Assembly (NCBI RefSeq): GCF_052044135.1
Contig: NZ_JBQDYF010000005.1
Location: 1 to 64,000 of the forward strand
Reading direction: 5' to 3'
Length of the DNA: 64,000 nt
DNA from: Salinisphaera sp052044135
Lineage (GTDB): Bacteria > Pseudomonadota > Gammaproteobacteria > Nevskiales > Salinisphaeraceae
Below the pieces are notes generated by a model that saw nothing but the letters and a program-made list of their open reading frames with translations, made no database searches and was not told the origin of the DNA. Shown in pieces: positions 47,601-55,753 of this stretch. Position 1 is the first letter of the stretch; the number at the start of each line of letters is the position of its first letter. The translations under genes and the position numbers were made by a program.

Positions 47601-48296
47601 ACCACCAAATACAACCCGGCCCGGACCTGGACCGCCGAGAACTCGGTCGGTATCGGCGGCGCTTATCTCTGCGTGTACGGCATGGAAGGCCCGGGCGGCT
47701 ATCAGTTCGTCGGCCGCACCCTGCAGATGTGGAATCGCTATCGCGAAACCCGGTATTTCGACAAGCCCTGGCTGCTGCGCTTCTTCGATCAGCTGTCGTT
47801 CTACGAAGTGACGCACGACGAGCTGATGGCGGTCCGGACCGAATTCCTGCACGGGCGCTTCGATCTTGAGACCGAAACCGTGCGTTTCTCGCTGGCCGAG
47901 TACGAGCGCAATCTGGCCGGCACCGAGGAAGCGATCACGGCCTTCCAGGAAAAACGCGAGGCCGCGTTCGCCGAGGAAATGGCGCGCTGGCGGGCCAACG
48001 GCCAGTTCACTTTCGAAGATCATGTGCCGGAGACCAGCGAAACCGCCGAGCTGGCGGCCCACGAAGCAGCCGTCGACAGCCCGGTGGCGGGCAGTTTGTG
48101 GAAGCTCAAGGTCGCGGTGGGCGACGAGGTCGCCGAGGGCCAGGTCGTGGCCCTGGTGGAATCGATGAAAATGGAAGTTGAGATCGTGTCCCGCGGCCCC
48201 GGTCGGATCGCGCGTCTGCCGATCGCCGAGGGCGGGGCAGTCACTGCCGGCCAGCCGGTGGTGATTCTCGACGCCAACACGGGGGCCTCGGCATGA
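44679..48296 (+). CDS. Urea/guanidine carboxylase (biotin-dependent)
   Basis: This 1205-aa ATP- and biotin-dependent enzyme carboxylates urea to allophanate or guanidine to carboxyguanidine. Domains in order: biotin carboxylase (1-450; RGAIATRIQRSLRAAG, IHPGYGFLSENEDF, STAGGGGIGMQV, FFLEVNTRLQVEHGVTE), KipA/KipI-type carboxyltransferase (about 455-1080; DAGPLTTIQDIPGRLGHWDVG and GVPPSGPFDDFS), and biotinyl domain with biotin-acceptor Lys1164 in VESMKMEVE. It overlaps the allophanate hydrolase gene by 4 bp. Sequence alone does not separate urea from guanidine specificity; the DUF1989 pair and hydrolase beside it favour guanidine. Confidence 0.9.
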   Translation: MFNKVLIANRGAIATRIQRSLRAAGVGSVAVYAEADRDAPFVQAADEAYSLGAGSAAETYLDRDKLLAIAAEAGAEAIHPGYGFLSENEDFIAACEAAGLVFLGPTAEQVRAFGLKHEARRLAEAAGVPLVPGSGLLDDVETAQREAARVGYPVMLKSTAGGGGIGMQVCEDEAGLVKAFDSVRGLGQRNFGDAGVFVEAYIARARHLEVQIFGDGQGTVIALGERDCSTQRRNQKVIEECPAPALSETVRRELHATAIALGESVNYRSAGTVEFIYDAAREAFFFLEVNTRLQVEHGVTEAVWGVDIVDWMLRLGAGETLDLAALTRDLTPTGHAIQARLYAEDPHHDFRPSAGLLTEVEFPEASDLRIDHSIEAGLEISPLFDPMLAKVIVHRTDRDSARARLAEVLEASRVYGIETNRSWLAHVLRDTRFAEAAIHTRWLTALDWSPPTFEVLDAGPLTTIQDIPGRLGHWDVGVPPSGPFDDFSFALGNRLLGNPADAAGLEITLAGPTLRFNRATQLVLAGAAIEARLDDVEIEAWQVIDVPAGATLALGRVQGGARCNLLIAGGIDCPRYLGSRATFTLGQFGGHAGRALRTGDTLPLTAVDPVPARRLEPELRPAFGTAGDGARHWEIAVLYGPHGAPDFFTEADIDTIFGHDWEVHFNSSRTGIRLIGPRPEWARETGGEAGLHPSNIHDNAYAFGTLDFTGDMPVILGPDGPSLGGFVCPATTVRAERWKLGQLAAGDTVRFVPVSLETARALEARQRAVIETFAATAEPKRVVDRGTPILRKLDAATAGEKLVYRRAGDDFLLIEFGEMTLDIALRFRAHAWMLWLQAHPIEGMAELTPGIRSLQIHYDPNRLTLPALLAHLEAAERELREVEDLEVESRLVHLPLSWDDPACHEAIEKYQRSVRPDAPWCPSNLDFIRRINGLDSEAEIRDILFNARYLVMGLGDVYLGAPVATPLDPRQRLVTTKYNPARTWTAENSVGIGGAYLCVYGMEGPGGYQFVGRTLQMWNRYRETRYFDKPWLLRFFDQLSFYEVTHDELMAVRTEFLHGRFDLETETVRFSLAEYERNLAGTEEAITAFQEKREAAFAEEMARWRANGQFTFEDHVPETSETAELAAHEAAVDSPVAGSLWKLKVAVGDEVAEGQVVALVESMKMEVEIVSRGPGRIARLPIAEGGAVTAGQPVVILDANTGASA

Positions 48297-50125
48297 AAGG
48301 ACGTGACCTGACCCGGCATACGCTGCATGCCGCCTATCGCAGCGGCGAACTCACGCCGAGAACGCTGGTGGCCGAGCTTCTGCCCGATGCCGCCGGGCGC
48401 GGCGCCGATCCGACCTGGATTCGGCGGTTGAGCGCCGATGAGCTCGAGCCCTATCTGGCCGCGCTCGACGATGAATCGCCGGAGACAAAGCCGCTCTACG
48501 GTCTGCCATTCGCGATCAAGGACAATATCGATCTGGCTGGTATTCCCACCACCGCTGGCTGCCCGGCATTTGCCTATGTACCCGAGCGGCATGCCTTCGT
48601 CGTCGAACAGCTGATCGAGGCCGGCGCAATCCCGCTCGGCAAGACCAATCTGGATCAGTTTGCCACCGGCCTGGTCGGCGAGCGCGCCCCGGCCGAATAC
48701 GGCGTGCCGGGCAATGCCTTCGATCCCGACTATATCCCGGGCGGCTCCAGCAGCGGTTCGGCGGTGGCCACCGCGGCCGGCCAGGTCAGCTTTGCGCTGG
48801 GTACCGACACGGCCGGCTCCGGTCGCGTTCCGGCCTGTTTCAACAATCTGTTCGGCCTGAAGCCGACCGTGGGCTTGTTGAGCAATCGCGGCGTGGTGCC
48901 GGCCTGTCGTAGCATCGATACCGTCAGTCTGTTCGCGCTGACCGCCGACGATGCTGGGGCGATTCTCGATGTTGCGGCGGTCTTCGATGCCGACTGCGCC
49001 GAGGCGCGCCACCACGATTTCGCCGTCGCCGGACAGCGCTATGGTCAGGCGCCGGCGTCATTTCATTTCGGCGTGCCGCGGCGCGATCAATGGCAGACCG
49101 ATGCCGCTTATACCCGCTGCATGGAGACAGCGATCGGTGAACTGCGCGCGCTCGGTGGCGAACCGGTCGAGATCGACTGCAGTCCGATGCTGGCGGCCGC
49201 ACAGCTGCTTTATGGTGGGCCGTGGGTCGCCGAACGCTACCACGCGGTGCGAACGCTGATCGAGCGCGAGCCCGAGGCGTTGCATCCGGTCACTCGCCAG
49301 GTTATCGAAGGCGGCCGGACGCCGAGCGCGCTGGATGTCTTCGACGCCGGTTATCGCCTGGCCGAGTACAAGCGTGCGGCCGATCGTCTGCTGGCCACGG
49401 TGGATGTGATGCTGGCGCCGACGACCGTGACGCATCCGAGCAAGGCCGAGGTGGCCGCCGAGCCGGTGGCAATCAATACCCAGCTCGGTACGTGGACCAA
49501 TTTCATGAACCTGCTCGATTACAGTGCACTAGCCGTGCCGGTCGCGATCGGCGACAACGGGCGCCCGGGCGGGGTGACGCTGTTCGGCCCGGCGTTTGCC
49601 GATCTGTCGTTGTTGAGCCTGGCACGCGCGGTGGAAGCTCGGCTGGCCCTGCCGCTCGGCGCGACCGGCCGAGCGCGCCCGGCGCTGCCGGCGTTGTCGC
49701 CGGCGAGCGATGGCACGCTCGAAATCGCGGTTTGCGGCGCTCATCTCGACGGGTTGCCCCTGAACCATCAGTTGGTGGAGCGCGGCGGCAAGCGTACGGC
49801 GATCACCAAAACCGCGCCCCGTTATCGATTGTTCGCGCTCACCGCCGACCGGCCGCCGCGCCCGGCGCTGATCGAGGATGCCGAGACGGGCCGTGCGATC
49901 GCCGTCGAATTGTGGCGGCTGCCCATGGCCAGCCTCGGCAGCTTCCTTGCCGGTATTCCAGCGCCCCTCGGTCTGGGCCGCATCGAACTCGTAGACGGCC
50001 GCTCGGTGACCGGTTTCATCTGTGCCGCCGGGGCCCTGCCGTCCCAGGGTGATGTCATCGAAATTACAACGTACGGCGGTTGGCGTGGCTGGCTGGCATC
50101 CCGGACCGGGCAGGAGGCGTGCTGA
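48293..50125 (+). CDS. atzF: Allophanate hydrolase
   Basis: This 610-aa amidase-signature enzyme hydrolyses allophanate to ammonia and CO2. The Ser-cisSer-Lys machinery is visible: Lys76 in GLPFAIKDNIDLAG, GGSSSGSA at 150-157 and the nucleophile Ser176 in TDTAGSGRVPACFNN. The C-terminal domain (about 455-610; EIAVCGAHLDGLPLNHQL, YRLFALTADRPPRPAL, ALPSQGDVIEIT) is the AtzF-specific domain, so this is a full-length enzyme. Its start overlaps the carboxylase stop and its stop overlaps the next small ORF (TGATG at 50123-50127). Confidence 0.95.
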   Translation: MKGRDLTRHTLHAAYRSGELTPRTLVAELLPDAAGRGADPTWIRRLSADELEPYLAALDDESPETKPLYGLPFAIKDNIDLAGIPTTAGCPAFAYVPERHAFVVEQLIEAGAIPLGKTNLDQFATGLVGERAPAEYGVPGNAFDPDYIPGGSSSGSAVATAAGQVSFALGTDTAGSGRVPACFNNLFGLKPTVGLLSNRGVVPACRSIDTVSLFALTADDAGAILDVAAVFDADCAEARHHDFAVAGQRYGQAPASFHFGVPRRDQWQTDAAYTRCMETAIGELRALGGEPVEIDCSPMLAAAQLLYGGPWVAERYHAVRTLIEREPEALHPVTRQVIEGGRTPSALDVFDAGYRLAEYKRAADRLLATVDVMLAPTTVTHPSKAEVAAEPVAINTQLGTWTNFMNLLDYSALAVPVAIGDNGRPGGVTLFGPAFADLSLLSLARAVEARLALPLGATGRARPALPALSPASDGTLEIAVCGAHLDGLPLNHQLVERGGKRTAITKTAPRYRLFALTADRPPRPALIEDAETGRAIAVELWRLPMASLGSFLAGIPAPLGLGRIELVDGRSVTGFICAAGALPSQGDVIEITTYGGWRGWLASRTGQEAC

Positions 50126-50385
50126 TGAATTCCGGACAACTCGCCGGCTTCACGACCGTTCCCATCGCCGGCATCGCCGATTTGTTCAGTGGCGCTCCCG
50201 AGGCCCGCGCGGAGGCGTTTGCATGCGCCGCGCGGGATGGGGCAGCGAACGGTGAATCGCGGCAGGCCGGCGCGCACCTCCACGCTCGCGCCATCCGGAT
50301 CTTCAACCCTCGGCAGGCGCGCCAGGCGCGTGGCGGGAGCACGGCGACCTCTGGCCGCTACGCGCGCCGTAGCGGCGTTTCGTGA
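50125..50385 (+). CDS. Small ORF of unknown function, translationally coupled at both ends
   Basis: This 86-aa frame starts on the atzF stop (TGATG) and its TGA overlaps the GTG of the next gene (GTGA at 50382-50385), with GGAGG at 50110-50116 as a possible ribosome site. The first 35 residues (FTTVPIAGIADLFSGAPEAR and what follows) look protein-like and weakly recall the N-terminal segment of non-heme 2-oxoglutarate-dependent dioxygenases; the remainder is Arg/Ala-rich and unlike a fold. It may be a truncated and frameshifted dioxygenase gene rather than an intact product. Codon usage deteriorates after about codon 35. Confidence 0.4.
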   Translation: MNSGQLAGFTTVPIAGIADLFSGAPEARAEAFACAARDGAANGESRQAGAHLHARAIRIFNPRQARQARGGSTATSGRYARRSGVS

Positions 50386-51065
50386 GCGCGGTCCCGGCGC
50401 GCTATCGGGGCCTGTGGCGACGGCGGCGTTATGTCGAGCCGGCCGCGGGCCGTGCATTGCTGGAGGATACGGCGACCGCGGTGTATTGGCTGCAGACGGC
50501 CTGCTGGCATGCCGATCTCCGGATACCGGTGGATAGCCCGGATTTTACCGGCATCCATAGCCTCGCCGGCTGTGATCGTGCGCGGCTGGCCTGGATTGCC
50601 GGGCTGACGGCCTTTGCCGGGCGTACCATCGTCGAGGGCCGTTTCTGTACCTGGCACCGGCTGGTGGATATGGCGCCGGGGCTGGACAAGGACATCGGCG
50701 CGATGCGGTTTCTATCCGACCGTCTGCTCGAGGAACGCCATCCGGACGGCCGCTATCTTGAATGCTGGGAGAAGGTGGCGTCGGGTGATGCCGCGAGCGA
50801 GAGAGTCCGTCTGGACGAAACCGGCCTCCCGGTCTGGTTGCAGCAGGGAGCGCACGCGTTCCTGATCCGGCCCCGCCCGCCGCTGGCCGCCGATCACGAG
50901 CTTCTGGCATCACCCGACGAACTGTCGACCGCAGCGCTTGCCGAGCGGGCGGCCACCGAGATCAGTTACGTCGGCCGTGCGGCCGAGGGATGGCGCATCG
51001 AGCGTTCGACCCATCCGTGGCGCATCGGACAACTCTGTGAAGCGCCGAACGTCGCCGGACCATGA
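50382..51065 (+). CDS. HRI1-like conserved protein
   Basis: This 227-aa cytoplasmic protein contains RYRGLWRRRR, TATAVYWLQTACWHADLRIP, FAGRTIVEGRFCTWHR and IGAMRFLSDRLLEE, the pattern of the HRI1-like beta-barrel family found in fungi and many bacteria. The biochemical role is unknown. GTG 50382 overlaps the stop of the small ORF, so it is probably expressed with the allophanate genes. It ends 111 bp from the convergent lactonase gene. Confidence 0.7.
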   Translation: MSAVPARYRGLWRRRRYVEPAAGRALLEDTATAVYWLQTACWHADLRIPVDSPDFTGIHSLAGCDRARLAWIAGLTAFAGRTIVEGRFCTWHRLVDMAPGLDKDIGAMRFLSDRLLEERHPDGRYLECWEKVASGDAASERVRLDETGLPVWLQQGAHAFLIRPRPPLAADHELLASPDELSTAALAERAATEISYVGRAAEGWRIERSTHPWRIGQLCEAPNVAGP

Positions 51066-51176
51066 GCCGGGTGAGAATGGCCGGTGCGATGCGGCGCCCT
51101 TGAGACAGGTGCCCGAGAAAAATGACAGTTGGCGTACGGGGTTCGCAGCTCGAGATTCCGGTGCCAGTCGACCGGA

Positions 51177-51959
51177 TTATTCACGGAAGCCCGGAAAGGG
51201 CGGCAGCGTGCGATAGAAATCGAAGTCGTGATTGGGCCAGAGATCGGCGCCCTCGCGGGTTGCCAGCCGCTTGAGCCGTCGGATGCTGTCGACGGCCTGG
51301 GTTTCGCGATCCTGCCAGCAGGAGCCGGGCGCGATCTCGTCGTCCAGGTTTTCCATCAGATCCGCGGCGTCCCCGCACAGGATGACCGGCGGCCCCTTGG
51401 GCAGTTCGATGAACAAGGACATGTGGCCAGCGGTATGGCCCGGCGTCTCGATGGCCTGGATGCCGGGGGCCGGCGAGTATTCCGTCGGCTGGATATGCCA
51501 GTTGTCGCGATCGGCGATTTCATCGGCGAAGATACCGCTGACCTCGCCGGTGTCCGCCGCCGCGACTTCCTCGTGATGAATATGTACCTCGCAGCCGGGC
51601 ACATCGCACAGCCCGCCGGCATGGTCGAAGTGCAGATGGCTGAGGAAAACCAGATCGATATCGGCTACCGTCAGATCGAGGCGGCGAAGATACTCGGGGA
51701 TGCGCTGGGTCTGCGACATCTCGGGCACTTCGAAGGTCGGCCGCATCGGTTCCAGATAACGCGCGCGCAGTTCCGGCGTCGCGATCTTGTGATAGTCACA
51801 GCCGACATCGAACAGGATGCGGCCGTTCGGCGTTTCGATCAGATAAGCCAGGATGGGGGCATCGATGTAGATCCCGCGTCCGCGTCCACGCGTGGATACG
51901 GTCTTTTCGTAACGATGGGTGGCCGTCAGCAGTGGCCGGATGCGTAATGCGCCTGTCAT
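51177..51959 (-). CDS. Metallo-beta-lactamase-fold hydrolase, N-acyl-homoserine lactonase-like
   Basis: This 260-aa enzyme has the dinuclear zinc motif H108-L-H110-F-D112-H113 (SHLHFDHAGG), H in TPGHTAGHMSLFI, D in CGDAADL and a C-terminal NHDFDFY. The arrangement fits the AttM/AiiA quorum-quenching lactonase group, though many relatives cleave other lactones or esters. ATG 51959 has GGAG 10 nt upstream; an in-frame start 28 codons earlier gives a non-homologous tail. No signal peptide, so cytoplasmic. It stands alone, convergent with the nitrogen island. Confidence 0.8.
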   Translation of the reverse strand: MTGALRIRPLLTATHRYEKTVSTRGRGRGIYIDAPILAYLIETPNGRILFDVGCDYHKIATPELRARYLEPMRPTFEVPEMSQTQRIPEYLRRLDLTVADIDLVFLSHLHFDHAGGLCDVPGCEVHIHHEEVAAADTGEVSGIFADEIADRDNWHIQPTEYSPAPGIQAIETPGHTAGHMSLFIELPKGPPVILCGDAADLMENLDDEIAPGSCWQDRETQAVDSIRRLKRLATREGADLWPNHDFDFYRTLPPFPGFRE

Positions 51960-52477
51960 GGGGTCTGATCTCCAGGGGGGCAATGCAGAGGTCGAGGGGG
52001 GGTGACGATGAGTGGCGGCAACACGGCCTGTTGTTGACGGCAACCGACGGGTAACCGAGCGGTTTCCGGGTCAGTCGGCGGTTTTCGTCGATGTCTTCCG
52101 GGCTTCGAACATCTTCGAAACAGGACCGGGGCCCATGCAGCGAATTCGTCTACGGGCAGTTTGACTATAGATGATCCAGACAACGATCGGTACCGAAGCC
52201 GGCGCGATAAAACGACTGTCGCCATCGGGCCCCATCGGTGTCATGCCCGCACCGCTCGGCGGGTGGCGAGTCGGCGCGGGTGATGCTCGCGGGATCGGAG
52301 GCCCGGCAGATCGGCTCCATCGATGGCACGGCGCAATCCGTTGCCGTTCGGTCCCGGATCGAAACGACGGCTGCCGCCAGCCGGCCCAACTCGGGGTAAA
52401 CACAACGGGTAAATGACGAGAGGGGCCGGAGCGTGGTATCAAACAGTTACAGACTTGATGGTTCGCCGGGGGGCCTT
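51960..52477. other. Divergent intergenic region, no gene seen
   Basis: These 518 bp separate the lactonase and universal stress genes and must hold both promoters. Two close TTCGAA palindromes lie at 52104-52109 and 52114-52119. No coding sequence or known RNA was recognised. Confidence 0.45.
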
Positions 52478-52927
52478 ATGCAGAACTTCGATACCATTCT
52501 TCTGGCCTATGACGGCAGCGAACAGGGACGGATCGCCTTGCGTCGGTCGCTGCCGCTGCTCGGGGCGGGCGAGGTCCGGACACATCTGCTGGCCGTGGTG
52601 CCGTTGACGGGCGCGGTGGCCGCCGCCGAGGGCTTTTATACCGAAAGCATGTACGAGTCCGAGCGTGAGCGGGTGGAGAATATCCTGGCCGAGGGGGTGG
52701 AGATGCTCAAGGCCAAGGGGATCGACGCCCAGGGTTATGTGCGGGTGGGCGAGCCTGCCCATCAGATCGCGAAACTGGCGAGTGAGCTCGCCGTGGATCT
52801 GGTGATCGTGGGGCATCAGCGGCGCGGGGTGCTCGCACGCTGGTGGCAGGGCTCGGTCGGGGCCTCGTTGCTCGACCGGCTCGACTGCAGCCTGCTGATC
52901 GCCCAGGACCCGTCAATCGAAACCTGA
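52478..52927 (+). CDS. Universal stress protein (UspA family)
   Basis: This 149-aa single-domain protein has FDTILLAYDGSEQG (strand 1 with the nucleotide-contacting Asp) and the ATP-loop pattern VGHQRRGVLARWWQGSVGAS. Start ATG 52478 (MQNFDTI) suits the fold; 15 further upstream residues in frame do not. G-rich sequence (GGGGGG) lies 5 nt before it. The exact physiological role is unknown. It converges on cysQ with 28 bp between stops. Confidence 0.88.
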   Translation: MQNFDTILLAYDGSEQGRIALRRSLPLLGAGEVRTHLLAVVPLTGAVAAAEGFYTESMYESERERVENILAEGVEMLKAKGIDAQGYVRVGEPAHQIAKLASELAVDLVIVGHQRRGVLARWWQGSVGASLLDRLDCSLLIAQDPSIET

Positions 52928-52955
52928 TGATGGTCGGATTTCGTACCGCGCGGCC

Positions 52956-53756
52956 CTATTTGGGAACGTAGGCGAGCCAGTTGTGGCTCGCGTCGCCGTA
53001 GGCGATGAACCAGTCGTTGAGCAGGCTGTCGGTTTCGTTGTAGCGCAATGGCCGGCCGCGGGCATCGGTGACCTGGCCGCCGGCGGCCTTGAGCACGGCG
53101 TGGCCGGCTGCGGTATCCCATTCGCTGGTGGGGCCGAGCCGCGGATAGAAATCGGCCGCGCCCTCCGCGATGACGCAGAATTTCAGCGATGAGCCCATGC
53201 TCACGGGTTCGTAGTCGTCCATGTCGGCCAGCAGGCGTTCGATGGCGTCCGAGCGATGCGAGCGCGACACCAGGATGCGCGGTTTCTCCATGCGGGCCGG
53301 GCTGACCCGGATAGGCTGGATTGCGCCGTCGCCCTCGCGCCGGAACGCGCCGAGGCCGTTCGCGCCGAACCACAGCGTATCGAGGGCCGGCGCATACACC
53401 GCGCCCAATACCGGCCGGCCGTCCTGGATCAGCGCGATATTGATGGTGAACTGGTCGTTGCGATTGACGAACTCCTTGGTGCCGTCCAGCGGATCGACCA
53501 GCCAGTACTCGCGCCATTCCGAGCGCGTGTCGTAGTCGATGTCGGCGCCTTCCTCGGACAGCTGGGGCGTGTCCGGCGTCAGGGCCGACAATTCGGCCGC
53601 GATCACGCGGTGTGCGGCGAGATCGGCCTGGGTCAGCGGGCTGTCGTCGTCCTTGGTGATGACGTCGAAATCGCTGCGGTAGATCGGCAACGTCCTGGCG
53701 CCGGCCTCGACGGCGATGCGACAGACGGCGTCAAGCAGTTCGCGGGTGATCTCCAT
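52956..53756 (-). CDS. cysQ: 3'(2'),5'-bisphosphate nucleotidase CysQ
   Basis: This 266-aa inositol-phosphatase-superfamily enzyme removes PAP, the inhibitory by-product of sulfate activation. Metal-site motifs are LSEEG (E in SEEGADID), DPLDGTKEF and the C-terminal SEWDTAAGHAVLKAAGGQV. Length and order match CysQ rather than SuhB. It lies 77 bp after rhlB on the same strand. Confidence 0.93.
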   Translation of the reverse strand: MEITRELLDAVCRIAVEAGARTLPIYRSDFDVITKDDDSPLTQADLAAHRVIAAELSALTPDTPQLSEEGADIDYDTRSEWREYWLVDPLDGTKEFVNRNDQFTINIALIQDGRPVLGAVYAPALDTLWFGANGLGAFRREGDGAIQPIRVSPARMEKPRILVSRSHRSDAIERLLADMDDYEPVSMGSSLKFCVIAEGAADFYPRLGPTSEWDTAAGHAVLKAAGGQVTDARGRPLRYNETDSLLNDWFIAYGDASHNWLAYVPK

Positions 53757-53833
53757 GGCCTAGGCAGTTACGTTCGCAGTAAAACATCGCATCATACCGG
53801 CCTTGCGATCGGGCACAAGCTGTATGCGGACAA

Positions 53834-55150
53834 TCAGCGGCCGCCCGGGGATCGCCGATTGCCGTTACCGCCGCGCCGCCGGTTGTTGCCGCCGCCGCGC
53901 GGCTTGCGCTTGCGCTGCGGCGCGCGGGTGTAATCGCGCACGAACGCGTCCTCGGTCGGCATCTCGGCATCGATCTTGTGCTCGATGTAGGCCTCGATAT
54001 CGGGCAGCGAGTAGACGTACTCCTCGCAGGCGAAGGAGATGGCCTGCCCGGTGTTGCCGGCCCGTGCCGTACGGCCGATGCGATGGACGTAGTCCTGGGC
54101 GTCCTGCGGCAGGTCGAAGTTGATCACATGCGACACATCCGGGATGTGCAGGCCGCGGGCCGCGACGTCGGTGGCGACCATGATCGGGAGCTGGCCGGTC
54201 TTGAATTCCTCCAGCAGGCGCAGCCGCTTGTTCTGTGCCACGTCGCCGGACAGGGTCGCCGCGTTGAAGCCATTGGCGATCAGCGTGTCCTGAATGCGCT
54301 CGGCCATGCGCTTGGTATTGATGAAGATCAGCGTCCGCCCGTCGCCGATGCGCCGCAGGATGCCGATCAGCAGTGCGAGCTTGTCGTCCTTGGAGACGTG
54401 ATAGAGCTTCTGCTCGATGGCCCCGATATTGACTGTTTCGGTATCGGTGCGCACCAGCTTCGGATCGTTCATGTGCTCGTAGGCGAGCTCGAGGACGCGA
54501 TGCGACAGGGTGGCCGAGAACAGCAGGTTCTGGCGCCGCCCGGGGGGCGGCATCTTGCGTAACATGTAGCGGATATCGTCGATGAAGCCGAGGTCGAACA
54601 TGCGATCGGCCTCGTCCAGCACGGCGACTTCGATCGCCTTGAGCGTGTAGATCTTCTGCTTGTAATAGTCGATCAGACGGCCCGGCGTGCCGATCAGGAT
54701 ATCCACGCCCGCCGCGATCGCCTCGCGCTGGGTGTCATAGCCCGTTCCGCCATAACAGACCACGCATTTGAGGCCTGTGTCGGCGGCCAGCGGCAACGCA
54801 TCCTGATAGATCTGGTCGGCCAGCTCGCGCGTCGGCGCCAGAATCAGGGCTCGGGGCTGTGCCGCGCCGGAGGGGGCCTGCTCGCTGGGTTCCGGCGCCT
54901 GCCGGATCAGCCGGTCGAGGGTCGCCAGCAGGAAAGCGGCGGTCTTGCCGGTGCCGGTATGCGCCTGGCCGGCAATGTCGACGCCGGCGAGCGCCAGCGG
55001 CAGGGTCTCGGCCTGGATCGGGGTGGCATGGGTAAAGCCGCGCGTGTTCAGACCCGATACAATGCTGTCATGCAGGCCGAGTGCGTCGAGGCGGGTCTCG
55101 GTGACCAGCTTGCGCGGGGTGGCGTCGTCGACTGTTTCGGTATCGCTCAT
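53834..55150 (-). CDS. rhlB: DEAD-box RNA helicase RhlB
   Basis: This 438-aa helicase has Q motif (GFTHATPIQ), motif I AHTGTGKT, PTRELA, DEAD (VAVLDEADRMFDLGF), SAT, ATDVAARGLHI and HRIGRTARAG, followed by a basic Arg/Gly/Asn tail of about 35 residues (QRKRKPRGGGNNRRRGGNG). The divergent position next to trxA-rho is the E. coli order for rhlB. ATG 55150 (MSDTETVDD) is chosen; the upstream in-frame 117 residues are not helicase-like. In the E. coli system RhlB works in the RNA degradosome. Confidence 0.92.
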   Translation of the reverse strand: MSDTETVDDATPRKLVTETRLDALGLHDSIVSGLNTRGFTHATPIQAETLPLALAGVDIAGQAHTGTGKTAAFLLATLDRLIRQAPEPSEQAPSGAAQPRALILAPTRELADQIYQDALPLAADTGLKCVVCYGGTGYDTQREAIAAGVDILIGTPGRLIDYYKQKIYTLKAIEVAVLDEADRMFDLGFIDDIRYMLRKMPPPGRRQNLLFSATLSHRVLELAYEHMNDPKLVRTDTETVNIGAIEQKLYHVSKDDKLALLIGILRRIGDGRTLIFINTKRMAERIQDTLIANGFNAATLSGDVAQNKRLRLLEEFKTGQLPIMVATDVAARGLHIPDVSHVINFDLPQDAQDYVHRIGRTARAGNTGQAISFACEEYVYSLPDIEAYIEHKIDAEMPTEDAFVRDYTRAPQRKRKPRGGGNNRRRGGNGNRRSPGGR

Positions 55151-55753
55151 TGAATTCTCGTCGCGCCGGGGTCGGCGGTTTAAGGGCTGTTGGAAGTTCC
55201 GTTCGCGCCCGCATCCACGTCGGTGAAACGGCAGGCCCTGATGCTGCGGACACAGTGTAGTTGGCCCGCACAGGCGCCGCGCAACGATGCATTGCGGGTG
55301 TATCGGCGTTGTCCGGCGGCGTCGTGTCCGCTTGCAAACAAGCGGTGCCACAACGCCGCGGGACCGGCATCGCGCGCGGTGCGACCATGCTCGGCCGCCC
55401 GCGCCACGCCGGGCAGGATCGGCGCCCGCGGCGCGGATCTCGTACGAAACATGAACAGGCCCCGGGAAAAGGGTTGAAAAAATGCTTGAGATTAGCTCCA
55501 ATACAAGCGAAGATTATGCATGCAGCGAACCGTTGCATGCTCGAGTTGCATCAACTCGCTTTCCGGCGCTTGTTTTGTGCAACCCGCACTATAACAGTTT
55601 GTGGCCGTGACGACCGGGTCGCAGGACTTCCTTCGCAGGCTTGCAAACTTTTCCCGCGCCCTTAGTTAGGTGTTTGAGGCTTTGCTCCTTCGACGGATCG
55701 AAAGCCGATCAACCCGATTCCATATTTGTCCTGCTCGGATGTGAGGACGCTCC
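55151..55753. other. Divergent rhlB / trxA intergenic region, no gene seen
   Basis: A 603-bp gap. It contains a small perfect hairpin CGAGTT-GCATC-AACTCG (55542-55558) and two GCATGC sites (55528-55533 and 55545 region), in an AT-richer stretch from 55480 to 55600 where promoters are likely. No conserved ORF was recognised. Confidence 0.45.

Noticed and set aside
44493..48062. Open frame of 1189 codons on the minus strand
   Set aside because: Antisense shadow of the urea/guanidine carboxylase; same compositional artefact.
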